64,000 nt of DNA from Candidatus Nitrosotalea okcheonensis (GCF_900177045.1 NZ_LT841358.1:1265396-1329395); one strand, 5' to 3'. Positions 45,345 through 55,002 are shown, numbered from the stretch's first letter. Notes: generated by a model from the letters alone, not told the origin. Made by a program: numbers and translations.

Positions 45345-45946
45345 TTTTTACACACTCGTAAAAAGTTCTTGATCATGATAGAGCCAACTTTACTTGATTT
45401 CTCAGGATGAAATTGTGTTCCAAATAATGTTTGATTTTCAATTACAGCAGGAACATTTATTCCATAATCAGAATCTGCCATGATAATTTCTTCATTTTTT
45501 GGTTTTATCCTATAAGAATGAACAAAGTAAACCCATGATCCTTCCTTTACTCCATCTAGTAATACACTTGGTTTTTTTATTTGAAGATTATTCCAACCCA
45601 TATGTGGAATCTTGAATTTGTTTGGAAGAAGTATTACTTCACCATCTAAAATTCCCAGTCCTCCAAGTTTTCCTTCCTCACTTTTCTCAAAAAACATTTC
45701 CATGCCCAAACAAATACCCAATACAGGAATCTGATTCTTTATCAAGTCCTGAAATACAACTTTTGAAGTATTGAGACTCTTGATTGCAGGATCAAAATTT
45801 CCCACACCAGGCAAAAATAATCCAGAATAATTTTTTATTTTTTCAAGATTAGTTATGATATCTACCTGTGCTTCATTTTTTTCTAATGATGATTTCAGAC
45901 TGAATATGTTTCCTGCTCCATAATCAAATATTGCAACCTTGACCAC
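45341..45946 (-). CDS. hisH: Imidazole glycerol phosphate synthase, glutaminase subunit
   Basis: Class I glutamine amidotransferase of 201 residues: FDYGAGNIFSLKSSL, oxyanion region LPGVGNF, nucleophile in GICLGMEMFFEKSEEG, and catalytic His/Glu in GTQFHPEKSS. GTG start overlaps the hisB TAG by one base. It delivers ammonia to HisF. Confidence 0.96.
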   Translation of the reverse strand: MVKVAIFDYGAGNIFSLKSSLEKNEAQVDIITNLEKIKNYSGLFLPGVGNFDPAIKSLNTSKVVFQDLIKNQIPVLGICLGMEMFFEKSEEGKLGGLGILDGEVILLPNKFKIPHMGWNNLQIKKPSVLLDGVKEGSWVYFVHSYRIKPKNEEIIMADSDYGINVPAVIENQTLFGTQFHPEKSSKVGSIMIKNFLRVCKK

Positions 45947-46533
45947 TACATAGCACCCTTTGTACTTGGTATTCCTTTTTGCTTGTTGTCATAGCCTGCA
46001 GCTGTTCTCCAAGCTACTGCAAATGCCTTTATTGCAGCTTCAATCTTGTGGTGATCATTGTCTCCATATTTTACTGATACGTGCATACATATGTTTAGAT
46101 TCTGAGCCAGTGATCGGAAAAAGTGTTCCAAGTCCTCTTTTGAGATTCCTTCTATTTGATTTCTCTTAATAGACAAGTCAATCCTTTGATATTGTCTTTT
46201 GATAAGATCTAAAGATGCATCTGCAAGAGACTCATCCATCGGTACTGAAGCATATCCAAATCTTACAATTCCTGTTCTGTCACCCAGAGATTTGTCCATT
46301 GCATTTCCAAGAGCTATAGCTGTATCCTCGATCAGGTGATGATCTATCCCATCCATGGATTTTGCACTCAGTTTCAGATCAAGCATGGCATGCTTTGACA
46401 ATGACGTAACTAGGTGATCAAGAAATGGTAAACCCGTCTTAATAGAAATCATCCCAGTCCCGTCTAGATTTACCTCAACTAGTACCTCGGTTTCCTTAGT
46501 TTTCCTATTGATGTGTGATTTTCTAGATTTCAT
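45946..46533 (-). CDS. hisB: Imidazoleglycerol-phosphate dehydratase
   Basis: Monofunctional IGPD of 195 residues. Manganese-binding signatures [31 protein letters not shown] and [15 protein letters not shown] are all present. It lacks the histidinol-phosphatase half found in enteric HisB; the HAD gene upstream may fill this role. ATG has GGGGATTTTA just upstream. Confidence 0.96.
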   Translation of the reverse strand: MKSRKSHINRKTKETEVLVEVNLDGTGMISIKTGLPFLDHLVTSLSKHAMLDLKLSAKSMDGIDHHLIEDTAIALGNAMDKSLGDRTGIVRFGYASVPMDESLADASLDLIKRQYQRIDLSIKRNQIEGISKEDLEHFFRSLAQNLNICMHVSVKYGDNDHHKIEAAIKAFAVAWRTAAGYDNKQKGIPSTKGAM

Positions 46534-46564
46534 TAAAATCCCCGAGTAGAGAAGGGGTTTATGC

Positions 46565-47545
46565 CTAGACTAGATTTAATGTCTTCGGAATTTGATCTAT
46601 TGATTTAACTATAATGTCAGCATTGTTGTTCTCAAATAGAGATTTTTTTGCTTCAGGGTCCTTGCTAGTACCATATACGCCACAAAAGACAGTAGGCATT
46701 CCAGATTCATCAACCTTGCGTGCCATGATATAGTCTTCCATAGAGTCACCCACATATAGCGAAACACTTGCATTCATACCCCTTATTGTGGACATGAGAG
46801 ACTGGGGGTTTGGTTTTGCCATCTCACGTGGTTCATCCTCAAGAAATTTTGAATTATTCAGATCAAATTCTTTGAATAAATCTTTGAGAGAGTGTTTTGC
46901 AGACAAGTTTCCCCTACCTGTTACAATAGCAATTCTCTTGTCAAACCTCTGATGGAGTTTTGTAATAAGATCTTCATTTAAAAGCACAACATCATTTTCG
47001 ATCAATCCAAGACCATGAAAAAATTGTGGTTTTCTCTTGTATAGCTGTTCATATAATTCAGAGCCATAAAACATTTCATCAAATATTGAAGAGAGCGGAT
47101 TTTGAAATTTTTTACCAGGATATGCTAGTTTTTGTCTTATATCAGAAACATCAACATTTATGACATTCAAATATTTTTCAACAGATCTTATTCCAGTTTG
47201 ATCCGCATTTTCAATTACTTGCAGAATAAAATCATGGAATGGAGTGTTTCTTTTTTTTGCTGCAACAATGCCAAGTATTAACGCATATGTCACATCAATT
47301 TCGTCATTAAAGCCTCCGCTGTTCTTGAAGCCTTCTATCATTTTTGTTGTTACCAAACCAGATTCGTTTATCTGTGCCATTTCTTTAGTAATAAAATCCA
47401 CAGTTTTTTTTATAGCCAAATCATATGAGTTGGATACATCTATGAGAACCCCATCGCAATCAAATATTATAGAGTCTAGATTTTTCATCTTCTCAATCTT
47501 TGTGGAATCTATTACAATTCCTTCTCCTATTTCCTTCAAAATCAA
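46565..47545 (-). CDS. HAD hydrolase of the his operon, candidate histidinol-phosphatase
   Basis: 326 residues. HAD subfamily IA motifs: [13 protein letters not shown] (nucleophile, about 27-39), IVTGRG (about 210), and [12 protein letters not shown] (about 265-276). The large helical cap is about 130 residues. Coupled by 4-nt overlap to hisC and followed by hisB, and no other phosphatase is in the operon, so removal of phosphate from histidinol-phosphate is the likely job (inference). A family of HADs in archaeal and eukaryotic his contexts with this cap is known; activity is not proven by sequence. Confidence 0.82.
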   Translation of the reverse strand: MILKEIGEGIVIDSTKIEKMKNLDSIIFDCDGVLIDVSNSYDLAIKKTVDFITKEMAQINESGLVTTKMIEGFKNSGGFNDEIDVTYALILGIVAAKKRNTPFHDFILQVIENADQTGIRSVEKYLNVINVDVSDIRQKLAYPGKKFQNPLSSIFDEMFYGSELYEQLYKRKPQFFHGLGLIENDVVLLNEDLITKLHQRFDKRIAIVTGRGNLSAKHSLKDLFKEFDLNNSKFLEDEPREMAKPNPQSLMSTIRGMNASVSLYVGDSMEDYIMARKVDESGMPTVFCGVYGTSKDPEAKKSLFENNNADIIVKSIDQIPKTLNLV

Positions 47546-48612
47546 TTTAATAAATCCCGTATGGCAGTAAGGAATTTAGAATTCATATCTTGTGAACCTA
47601 TTGTAACTCGCAGACATCCCTCATGCGTTCCAATCTTGCCAATATTTTTAATTGCTATTCCTTGCTCAATCAATGCTTTGTAGATTCGTTGACTAGAACC
47701 ACCAGCTGCAAAGAGAACAAAATTTGCTTTTGAGTCAAACACCTCAAATATCTTCATCTGTCTCAGATTGGAAATAATTCGTGAACGTTCCTTCTTGACA
47801 AGATTTACAATATCTTCAAAATATTTTGATTGTTGTAAGGCCATGATACCAACCTCTATAGCTATTGCATTCAATGGGTATGGGTATTGAATTACTCTTG
47901 TGAATGTGTCAATTATCTCAGAATTGGCTACAAAGTATCCAATTCTGAGCCCTGCTAATCCAAATGATTTGGACAGGGTCCTGAGTACAACAAGATTATT
48001 GATTTTCTTTGTCATTTCCATAATAGAATAATCAGAAAATTCTACATATGCCTCATCCATGATTATGAGACCCCTGAATTCATGAATCAATTTTTCAAGA
48101 TCTCGTTTCTCAAACTGGAATCCAGTTGGATTGTTTGGGGTATCAAGATAGAGAATGTTAGCTTTTTTGGAGTGTGACAAGAATTTTTCTAGATCGAGAG
48201 TCATATTTTTGTCAAATGGAATTTTTATTGTTGGAATAGAATATAATTTACATCGTTCTTCAAAGAATCCAAAAGTTGGATCCGATGTAAGAATTTTAGT
48301 ATCCTTCGAAGCAAAATTACTCAGAAAAAGATCAATTATTTGATCAGAGCCATTTCCAACACCAATCATCTCTTTTGGTGTTCCTACGTATTTTGAAATA
48401 TTCTGAGCTAATTTTTCTGTTCCCCCCAGAGGGTATTCCCGTACATCCATATTTTCTTTGACTTCATTTATCAATTTTTCAAGGAATTCTTGAGATACGG
48501 CATAGTTTTCGTTCGAGTCAAGTTTTATCGCATTAGAATGTTTTTCAGGCTTTTTGTAACCTGTAAGCCGGGAATATTTTTTTAATTCCTTCTCAAACCA
48601 ATCTTTTCTCAT
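47542..48612 (-). CDS. hisC: Histidinol-phosphate aminotransferase
   Basis: Fold I PLP aminotransferase of 356 residues. Substrate/PLP motifs LDSNENYAVS, VGNGSDQIIDLF, LDTPNNPTG, MDEAYVEFS, and the PLP lysine in RTLSKSFGLAGLRIGY. Couples at both ends through 4-nt overlaps with hisD and the HAD gene. Confidence 0.95.
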   Translation of the reverse strand: MRKDWFEKELKKYSRLTGYKKPEKHSNAIKLDSNENYAVSQEFLEKLINEVKENMDVREYPLGGTEKLAQNISKYVGTPKEMIGVGNGSDQIIDLFLSNFASKDTKILTSDPTFGFFEERCKLYSIPTIKIPFDKNMTLDLEKFLSHSKKANILYLDTPNNPTGFQFEKRDLEKLIHEFRGLIIMDEAYVEFSDYSIMEMTKKINNLVVLRTLSKSFGLAGLRIGYFVANSEIIDTFTRVIQYPYPLNAIAIEVGIMALQQSKYFEDIVNLVKKERSRIISNLRQMKIFEVFDSKANFVLFAAGGSSQRIYKALIEQGIAIKNIGKIGTHEGCLRVTIGSQDMNSKFLTAIRDLLN

Positions 48613-49883
48613 GACAATCTGCCCTTTACTGCTTCATAGTGATTTGTCAAGCCTTCAGCTTCAGTTAGAGCTTTCATATATTTTGAAATTTTCTTCAAGG
48701 CAGATTCCGAGGATTCTATTTGGGTTTGTATCTTCATGTAATCTAACACACCCAATGAGCCTCTGGTTCTTCCAAATCTGTTGGTTGGAAGTATGTGGTT
48801 TGATCCTAGTAGATAATCACTGGCTGATGACGGGGTATTTTTTCCCACTAATGTAAGTCCTGCAGATGTGATCTTCTTTGCTACTTGTTGTGGTTTTTTT
48901 GTGATTATTTCTAGGTGTTCAGGTGCAAGTCTATTTGCAAAATTGACCATTTGCTGCTCTGTATTACAAATAGCAATAAACCCATTTTTTTGTAGGCTCT
49001 CTTTTACAATAGAGGATCTCTTGATTGTTTTAATTTTTTTCTGTAATAATTTAAGTACTTTATTTTTTAATATTGAGGAATTTGTAATTAGACAACACAT
49101 CGTATCAGGACTGTGCTCTGCCTGAGAGATCAAATCAAGTGCAACAAATTCAGCATCTGCGGTAGAATCTGCAAGTATGGCAAGCTCAGTAGGACCTGCA
49201 ATCATATCAATTGAAACAACTTCGCTGAGAAATGATTTTGCAAGGGTGACAAATACGCCACCTGGACCCACTATCTTGTCTACCTGTGGTATTGACTCGG
49301 TACCATATGCCAAGGCTGCAATAGCCTGTGCACCGCCTATTCTATAGAACTCATCTACGCCACAAATATCGCCAGCTACTAGCGTCAATGGATCTATCTT
49401 CCCTTTTTCGTTAGATGGTGATACCGCTATTATTTTCTTGACACCGGCGACCTTTGCTGGAACAGCAGACATGACAATAGTACTAGGATATCTTGCTTTT
49501 CCTCCAGGGATGTAGCAGCCCACAGTATCAATTGGTAAAAATATTTTTTTTATTACAATTCCATCAATTGTCACAGATACATCTTGTAGTTTTTTTCGTA
49601 TCACGTTTTCAGATTTTTCTAATCGGGTCTTTGCAATTCTTATTCCAGCAATCTGTTCTTTTGTGACCTGTAAGTATGCTGACTTGATCTCTTGTTGTGT
49701 AATTTTTAAAGAGCGAGTTTTTACCCCAGTGAATTTTGTTTCGTATTCCTTGAGAGCCTTATCTTTTCGCTTTTGTACATCAGATATGATGGATAAGACT
49801 TGTTGTCTTATTGTGTTATTTGTTTTTGGTCTCACAGATTCTATAATAGAATCCATATTTTTGATATCTATGATTCGCATCAA
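48609..49883 (-). CDS. hisD: Histidinol dehydrogenase
   Basis: Zinc enzyme oxidising histidinol to histidine in two NAD-linked steps. 424 residues with CYIPGGKARYPSTI-type NAD loop, DMIAGPTELAILAD, AEHSPDTMCCLIT (metal and catalytic His region), and RTRGSLGVLDY. Overlaps hisG by 4 nt. Confidence 0.96.
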   Translation of the reverse strand: MMRIIDIKNMDSIIESVRPKTNNTIRQQVLSIISDVQKRKDKALKEYETKFTGVKTRSLKITQQEIKSAYLQVTKEQIAGIRIAKTRLEKSENVIRKKLQDVSVTIDGIVIKKIFLPIDTVGCYIPGGKARYPSTIVMSAVPAKVAGVKKIIAVSPSNEKGKIDPLTLVAGDICGVDEFYRIGGAQAIAALAYGTESIPQVDKIVGPGGVFVTLAKSFLSEVVSIDMIAGPTELAILADSTADAEFVALDLISQAEHSPDTMCCLITNSSILKNKVLKLLQKKIKTIKRSSIVKESLQKNGFIAICNTEQQMVNFANRLAPEHLEIITKKPQQVAKKITSAGLTLVGKNTPSSASDYLLGSNHILPTNRFGRTRGSLGVLDYMKIQTQIESSESALKKISKYMKALTEAEGLTNHYEAVKGRLS

Positions 49884-50857
49884 CTTTCCTCATCGCGTTT
49901 TATCTCCTCAAGTGCAAGTATCTGTTTTGGTTCATGTACTACTAGACCTTGAGCGATTTTTCGTAATTTTGGAATCATTTTATGGAATTCAGATTTTGGA
50001 ATTACAGTATTGATACCATACCATCCTTTTTCACTCAGAGGACTTATTGTAGGACGTTTGAGAGAAGGAAGGTCATGCAGTAATTTGTCAAGATGCTCTT
50101 CTTTTACGTTTAAGAATAGATGGAGATGTTTTTTTCCTTCGACTGCACCTCTTAGCATAGTTACTATATCATAGATTTTCTCTCGTTTGGATTTATCTTT
50201 GAGTGATATTTTATTTGCAATTAATACTGCAGATGACTCCATCACAGTTTCAATTATCTTGAGTTGATTTTGTGTAAGAGTGGTACCAGTCTCTGTTACA
50301 TCTATTATAGCATCAACATCTTCCGGAGGTTTTGCTTCGGTAGCACCAAAAGATAAGAAGATCTGAACATTCTTGTTAGAACCCTGGCTTAACCAAGGAG
50401 TTACAATGATGGGTTGTTTTGAACCATAAAGTTTCTTGTAATTTTTACACTGCATGATAAATTTGGCGGTTGTATTCAGATACTCAGAAGAGATTCGCAG
50501 TATTTTTTTCTTCTTTGCATAAGACAGTATCATATCATCTAATGATTTGAAATTATAAGAGTCAGGTATTGCAATTACAAGTTTTATCTTACCATATTCT
50601 AAATCAAGAAGTATTTCTACATCAGAATTTGTTTCCTTGACCCAATCTCTTCCTGTTATACCTACATCATACAGACCTGCAAATACCAGATTTGGAATTT
50701 CTTGAGGGCGTAGCATCTTGACCGCAATTTGTGGATCATCTAATATCACACGGTAGGTCCTATCTCTTCTAACTACACGTGTCCATGATCTCTCAAGTAT
50801 CTTAAAAGTCGCTTCTTCTATACTGCCTTTTGGAACAGCAAATTTTACTATAGTCAA
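49880..50857 (-). CDS. hisG: ATP phosphoribosyltransferase, long form
   Basis: First step of histidine synthesis, joining PRPP and ATP. 325 residues, so the long HisG-L type with a C-terminal ACT-like regulatory domain that binds histidine (about 225-310), independent of HisZ. Catalytic region AVPKGSIEEAT, and the PRPP-binding DVTETGTTL. TTG start about 26 nt downstream of AAATATATATCC, which is the main his-operon promoter. Confidence 0.94.
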   Translation of the reverse strand: MTIVKFAVPKGSIEEATFKILERSWTRVVRRDRTYRVILDDPQIAVKMLRPQEIPNLVFAGLYDVGITGRDWVKETNSDVEILLDLEYGKIKLVIAIPDSYNFKSLDDMILSYAKKKKILRISSEYLNTTAKFIMQCKNYKKLYGSKQPIIVTPWLSQGSNKNVQIFLSFGATEAKPPEDVDAIIDVTETGTTLTQNQLKIIETVMESSAVLIANKISLKDKSKREKIYDIVTMLRGAVEGKKHLHLFLNVKEEHLDKLLHDLPSLKRPTISPLSEKGWYGINTVIPKSEFHKMIPKLRKIAQGLVVHEPKQILALEEIKRDEES

Positions 50858-50897
50858 TGTAGTCCTAACAAACTTCTTTGGATATATATTTAGTCGC

Positions 50898-52163
50898 CTA
50901 GAGATTCTCTAGAATCTCCTTTGCCCGGGTTACGGAGATATTTCCTTCTCTAGTCATTTCTGCTATCACGTAAGATATCTTTTCGGGTGGAACACCTGCA
51001 CTTACGGCTATGTTTTGTGCATGTAGTTTCATGTGTCCTTTTTGAATCCCCTCTGAAGATAATGCTCGTAGAGCACTAAGATTTTGTGCAAGGCCTGCAG
51101 CTCCCATAATACAAGATAATTCACGGGCCGATTTTACGCCTAGAATTTTTACACATGTCTTTATCATAGGATGAATGTTTATGATTCCACCAACTATTCC
51201 TACTGACATTGGTACTTCAATCTCCCCAACTAGGTTCCCATCATTATTCTTTTTCCACTTTGTAAGTGAGGTGTATTTACCATGCCTTGATGCATATGCA
51301 TGTGCTGCAGCTTCTATTGCTCTTGTGTCTTGTCCAGTAGAATTTGCAACTGCTATTATTCCATTCATTATTCCTTTGTTGTGTGTAACAGCTCTGTAAG
51401 GATCATTTGCAGCAAATTCATAAGCCCAAATTATGTTATTTACAATATCTTCTCCACCTAATTCTTCTTTGTCAAATATAGCATTACCCTTCACTAATCT
51501 TTTTGTTGAATAATTGGACAATATTTTCAGAATTACTCTTCCTCCAGTTATTTTCTCAATTAGTGACGCAACAGATTCACACATTGTATTGGTTACATTA
51601 GCACCCATTGCATCACCTACATCTATTAGAATTTCAACTACAAGCATAGGACCTGACTCGGTTATAACTTCTTTACATGAAATTGTTTTGGCTCCTTTTC
51701 CCATTTTGGAGAGAGTTTTACTTTTAGAGTTTGCAAGAATAATAATCTCCTCAGATTTTTCCATTATTTTTGATGTGCCAAATTTTACATCAACTTCAAC
51801 AACCTGAATTTGACCAATACTGTACGAGTTATCAGCTTCCATTGTAAAGCCTCCATGTTTTCTTGCAATCTTTGCTGCTTTTGATGCTGCCGCAATGACT
51901 GAAGGTTCTTCTATTACCATTGGAATTAGGTAGTCCTTTCCATTGATTTTGAAATTTGTTGCTATTCCAAGTGGATATGACATAATTCCAATTGCGTTTT
52001 CAACCATGTTGTTGGCTTGATCAAAGCTAATACCTCCTTCGCTTTTCAGAATTTTGATGTCTTCTTCTGAAAGATCAGAGAATGATTCTAATACTTTTAG
52101 TTTTTCATCCCTTGTCTTTTCATGAAATTTTGGAATTGTTGAATCAGTCAATTTACTTAACAA
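50898..52163 (-). CDS. HMG-CoA reductase, class II-like
   Basis: Makes mevalonate for archaeal isoprenoid lipids. 421 residues. Motifs follow the class II form: ENAIGIMSYPLGIATNF, VIEEPSVIAAASKAAK (catalytic Glu), DVGDAMGANVTNTMCE (Asp) and HNKGIMNGI (Lys). The C-terminal KGHMKLHAQNIA holds the catalytic His. The start overlaps the upstream sugar-dehydrogenase stop by 11 nt. Class assignment is by motif shape; a bacterial-type reductase in an archaeon suggests ancient transfer. Confidence 0.9.
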   Translation of the reverse strand: MLSKLTDSTIPKFHEKTRDEKLKVLESFSDLSEEDIKILKSEGGISFDQANNMVENAIGIMSYPLGIATNFKINGKDYLIPMVIEEPSVIAAASKAAKIARKHGGFTMEADNSYSIGQIQVVEVDVKFGTSKIMEKSEEIIILANSKSKTLSKMGKGAKTISCKEVITESGPMLVVEILIDVGDAMGANVTNTMCESVASLIEKITGGRVILKILSNYSTKRLVKGNAIFDKEELGGEDIVNNIIWAYEFAANDPYRAVTHNKGIMNGIIAVANSTGQDTRAIEAAAHAYASRHGKYTSLTKWKKNNDGNLVGEIEVPMSVGIVGGIINIHPMIKTCVKILGVKSARELSCIMGAAGLAQNLSALRALSSEGIQKGHMKLHAQNIAVSAGVPPEKISYVIAEMTREGNISVTRAKEILENL

Positions 52164-53247
52164 TCCTCAACAGTTTATCATCTTTGCTGTCTGGAAATCC
52201 TTGTCCATCTGTATTTCCTGTAAGTATATACAGATAGTCATCAGGTCCTACTCCAACCTCACGAATTCTCCCCAGTCCATCCAATATGATCTTTTGTGAT
52301 GTGACATTACCGTTAGAAATAGGAAGCTGGTACAAGTTATTGCCGCGAAGAGTTGCTAATATGAGACTATTTTTGAAATCAAGCTTTCCCGAACCATAAT
52401 ATGCAATTCCTGCAGGCTCTATGCTGATATCATAACATTTGAGAGCAGGTTGATATTCCTTTGATCCAGTGCATTCTTGGTTTGGCCAGCCATAGTTTTT
52501 GTCTTTCTCAATAAGGTTTATTTCATCATTTTTTGTTGGTCCTTCTTCAGTCTCGTAGAGATTTCCTTGATCATCCCACGCTAGTCCCTGTGGGTTTCTG
52601 TGACCAAGTGAATAAACGGGTGAATTTGGATCAGGATTATCACTTGGGATAGAGCCATCATCATTTAATCTTAATATTTTTCCAGCAAGCGAAGTTATAT
52701 CTTGAGCAGCATTTTGATCAGTTGCATCACCTGTACCTATGTAGAGTTTTTTGTCAGGGCCAAATTTGATTACGCCACCGTCATCAAATTCCGCACCAGG
52801 AATTTTATCAAGTATCACCTTTGCATCTACTATTTTGTTATTAGATTCTGTAATTCGTAGTACTTTATTCCATAACTTGTCTCCCTCTTTGTATGTATAA
52901 TAAACATACAGAAAATGGTTTTGTACAAAATCTGGATGTGCTGTTACTCCGAGAAGACCTGCATCTGAAATATCAGCAACCCGGAAATCAGCTACAGATT
53001 CATTTACAAGTATGCCATGATCTACAACCCTTAGCCTTCCAACTTTTTCAGTAAAAAAGATTTTCCCATCGCCAAATGTTAATGCCCATGGATTTTGTAG
53101 ATTTGTTGCAACAATTTGCACCGCATCATTTCCTGAAGAACTAGTATTCGGTTTTGGAATTACAATGGAACCTGATGGTGAAGTAATAATCAAGATGGAA
53201 GCTGCAACTGCTGCTGCTATTGCCAATATTCTAGTTTTTTTATCCAC
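52153..53247 (-). CDS. PQQ-dependent sugar dehydrogenase-like protein (GSDH)
   Basis: 364-residue extracytoplasmic six-bladed propeller. N-terminal membrane/signal segment (about 5-24), linker rich in Ser/Pro, then blades with NPWALTFGDGKIFFTEK, GLLGVTAHPDF, GVIKFGPDKKLYIGTGDATD and GHRNPQGLAWD containing the usual active-site His and PQQ-contact Arg/Asn. The family oxidises aldoses such as glucose with PQQ. Genes for PQQ synthesis are not in this window and the electron acceptor is unknown, so activity is inferred. Confidence 0.88.
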   Translation of the reverse strand: MDKKTRILAIAAAVAASILIITSPSGSIVIPKPNTSSSGNDAVQIVATNLQNPWALTFGDGKIFFTEKVGRLRVVDHGILVNESVADFRVADISDAGLLGVTAHPDFVQNHFLYVYYTYKEGDKLWNKVLRITESNNKIVDAKVILDKIPGAEFDDGGVIKFGPDKKLYIGTGDATDQNAAQDITSLAGKILRLNDDGSIPSDNPDPNSPVYSLGHRNPQGLAWDDQGNLYETEEGPTKNDEINLIEKDKNYGWPNQECTGSKEYQPALKCYDISIEPAGIAYYGSGKLDFKNSLILATLRGNNLYQLPISNGNVTSQKIILDGLGRIREVGVGPDDYLYILTGNTDGQGFPDSKDDKLLRIVK

Positions 53248-53330
53248 GGTACAAAGACTTTAGAAATCCTATTAATTATTTCTAAATTCTTTTAAAGAGT
53301 ATATATCACCCTTGAGGCTTTTCTTCACTT

Positions 53331-53435
53331 AGCGGGGTGGGGAAGTCAGACTAAGGGGCTAAGTCATCCCGGCGGGCTCATAATCAATACTGATGAGATA
53401 CCCGCAAGTCAGTAGTTCAAATCTACTCCCCGCTA
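53331..53435 (+). tRNA. Initiator tRNA-Met (CAT) with intron
   Basis: Acceptor AGCGGGG pairs with CCCCGCT plus discriminator A. Anticodon stem GCGGG/CCCGC shows the three consecutive G-C pairs of initiators, and A1-T72 is the archaeal/eukaryal initiator pair. Loop CTCATA(intron)A gives anticodon CAT. A 17-nt intron occupies the canonical 37/38 site. The D-stem GGGA/TCCC closes an abnormal 23-nt loop (53344-53366). Removing only the 17-nt intron leaves 88 nt, about 12 more than normal, all in this D-loop, which contains CTAAG twice. A second non-canonical intron is possible. Promoter AGTATATATC is about 26 nt upstream. Confidence 0.9.
53383..53399 (+). other. Canonical 37/38 intron of initiator tRNA
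   Basis: 17-nt ATCAATACTGATGAGAT. The intron's ATGAG pairs with the anticodon loop CTCAT, giving the 4-5 bp central helix of a bulge-helix-bulge motif, with bulges near AAT and ATA at the two splice sites. Removal would be by EndA and joining by RtcB (archease gene at 13438). Confidence 0.8.
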
Positions 53436-53449
53436 TCTTCAAGACAACT

Positions 53450-54775
53450 TTAATTTGCTCTAGTGAACCATTTTTTAGAATTATGAAATTCCATATTGGT
53501 GTTAATTTTACCAGTTCTCTGCATGGGACGTGTAAGATGCCTATGTGCAGACACCACAGGTAGATAGAATTGTTTACGGATTTGCCTTGGAATTTCTTGC
53601 TTTATTTTAACCGAACCAGTATTTCCACATTTTGAGCATTTGTATCCCTGATTTTTCCCCTTTGATTTCATACGCTTGTTGCATTTTATACAAATTGGAT
53701 TTATCATAATCATATGTTTTTGGAGGCCAAGTACCTCAAGAAATTCTACATTTAGAACTTGTTTATGTTTTTTTGATGATTTTCTTATGCCTCCGCCAAT
53801 TTTTATCAGGTCTCCATCCATCAGCTTTTCTGCAACAGTAGTGAGTCGGGTTGGTTTGTATACCGCACATTTTACTGCAATTTCATTCTTAGATATCGAG
53901 AAAAACACATGCCCGCCAGGAACTGTTTTAGGTTTTTCAGATACCTTTCCAATTACATAACCAGAAGAAAATGGTTTTAGGTTTTTTACATCAAGTTCAT
54001 TCTGTAGATGATCACCTGTACCTTGGTTTGAACGGAACACCATATAACCACAGAATTTTTCTTTCGATTGTACAAGAGACGCACCTTTTATTACAGCGTC
54101 AGGATCTTCGCCACGTACCCCGAATAGTACTGGATCAGGACCATGTGGTGCAATCAGGATTCTATTCTTTGATTCATCAAAACTGTTGAATGTTTTAGGA
54201 AATGTTATTTGTTGCATTTTTTGTACACTATCTTTGAGAATTTCCCTTTTTTTCCCTAGGTTTGTTTTATTTCTATATGAGATTAATTCGAAAGTATGAT
54301 CTCTGAAATCATATCCTATTGCGCCTATTGCTCCTATTAGTCCCTGACCATTACCAAGATGATATGTTTCAAGTCCATTATCTTGTATGAATTTTTTTAC
54401 TTCTTTTCTGCTCACTAGACGATACAATGCCATCTTTCCAAATTTAGCAAAATTTTCTGGAATATTTTTATGTTCATAGAAAACCAGTCCTGGGTTTGCA
54501 CCATCTTTTACAGCAGAATACTTTTGAATATACTTGACGACATTTTTTTTAATCAACTGAGGTCTTGTAGTCTCAAGTTTTAATGCAACAGCACCATTTC
54601 CCCTAGTTTTCCACGGTACATTTGGATTGAATCGAATTAAGTATGGATAATCAAGAAACTTGACTTTTTCTTTTTTCAGATATTCTACCACTTTGTAAGC
54701 AAGAAAAGTGGTACACATTCCTTTTCTGGAATCCGTATCATCAAAGCCAATATGAAGAATAGATGTTTCTTTCAT
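53450..54775 (-). CDS. tiaS: tRNA(Ile2) 2-agmatinylcytidine synthetase TiaS
   Basis: Modifies C34 of tRNA-Ile(CAU) to agmatidine so that it reads AUA. 441 residues. HIGFDDTDSRKGMCTTFLAY (kinase-like domain, about 8-27), NGQGLIGAIGAIG, RGEDPDAVIKG and an OB-fold; a zinc ribbon near residue 370 (CIKCNKRM...CSKCGN) and a C-terminal helical end. It lies just after the initiator tRNA, on the opposite strand, and overlaps the RAM protein gene by 4 nt. Confidence 0.92.
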   Translation of the reverse strand: MKETSILHIGFDDTDSRKGMCTTFLAYKVVEYLKKEKVKFLDYPYLIRFNPNVPWKTRGNGAVALKLETTRPQLIKKNVVKYIQKYSAVKDGANPGLVFYEHKNIPENFAKFGKMALYRLVSRKEVKKFIQDNGLETYHLGNGQGLIGAIGAIGYDFRDHTFELISYRNKTNLGKKREILKDSVQKMQQITFPKTFNSFDESKNRILIAPHGPDPVLFGVRGEDPDAVIKGASLVQSKEKFCGYMVFRSNQGTGDHLQNELDVKNLKPFSSGYVIGKVSEKPKTVPGGHVFFSISKNEIAVKCAVYKPTRLTTVAEKLMDGDLIKIGGGIRKSSKKHKQVLNVEFLEVLGLQKHMIMINPICIKCNKRMKSKGKNQGYKCSKCGNTGSVKIKQEIPRQIRKQFYLPVVSAHRHLTRPMQRTGKINTNMEFHNSKKWFTRAN

Positions 54776-55002
54776 TCGATTACAGTCATGGTAAGAGTTG
54801 TACGTACATTTTTGAGTTGCCTTATGTTATTTGAGATGGTTTTCTTTAGGGTTTCATTATCTGGCGCTTCTACCTTCACCACCAGATCGTATGCGCCATA
54901 CAGAACATAGGTGTATTTCACACTTTCCATATTTTTTAGCTGGTTAAGCAGTTCATTTTCTGCTCCCAATTCTGCATTTATCAATACAAAGGCAATTGGC
55001 AT
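54772..55002 (-). CDS. Stand-alone Lrp/AsnC ligand-binding (RAM/SAM) domain protein
   Basis: A 76-residue domain: LINAELGAENELLNQLKNM, VKYTYVLYGAYDLVVKVEA and LTMTVIE, which match the ligand-binding half of Lrp/AsnC regulators without the DNA-binding helix-turn-helix. ATG 55002 is preferred; the longer frame to 55230 is antisense to dph2 and shows no conserved-looking sequence. A TATA-like TTTAATAT is about 26-30 nt upstream. It may bind amino acids and modulate full-length Lrp proteins (inference). Confidence 0.85.
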   Translation of the reverse strand: MPIAFVLINAELGAENELLNQLKNMESVKYTYVLYGAYDLVVKVEAPDNETLKKTISNNIRQLKNVRTTLTMTVIE

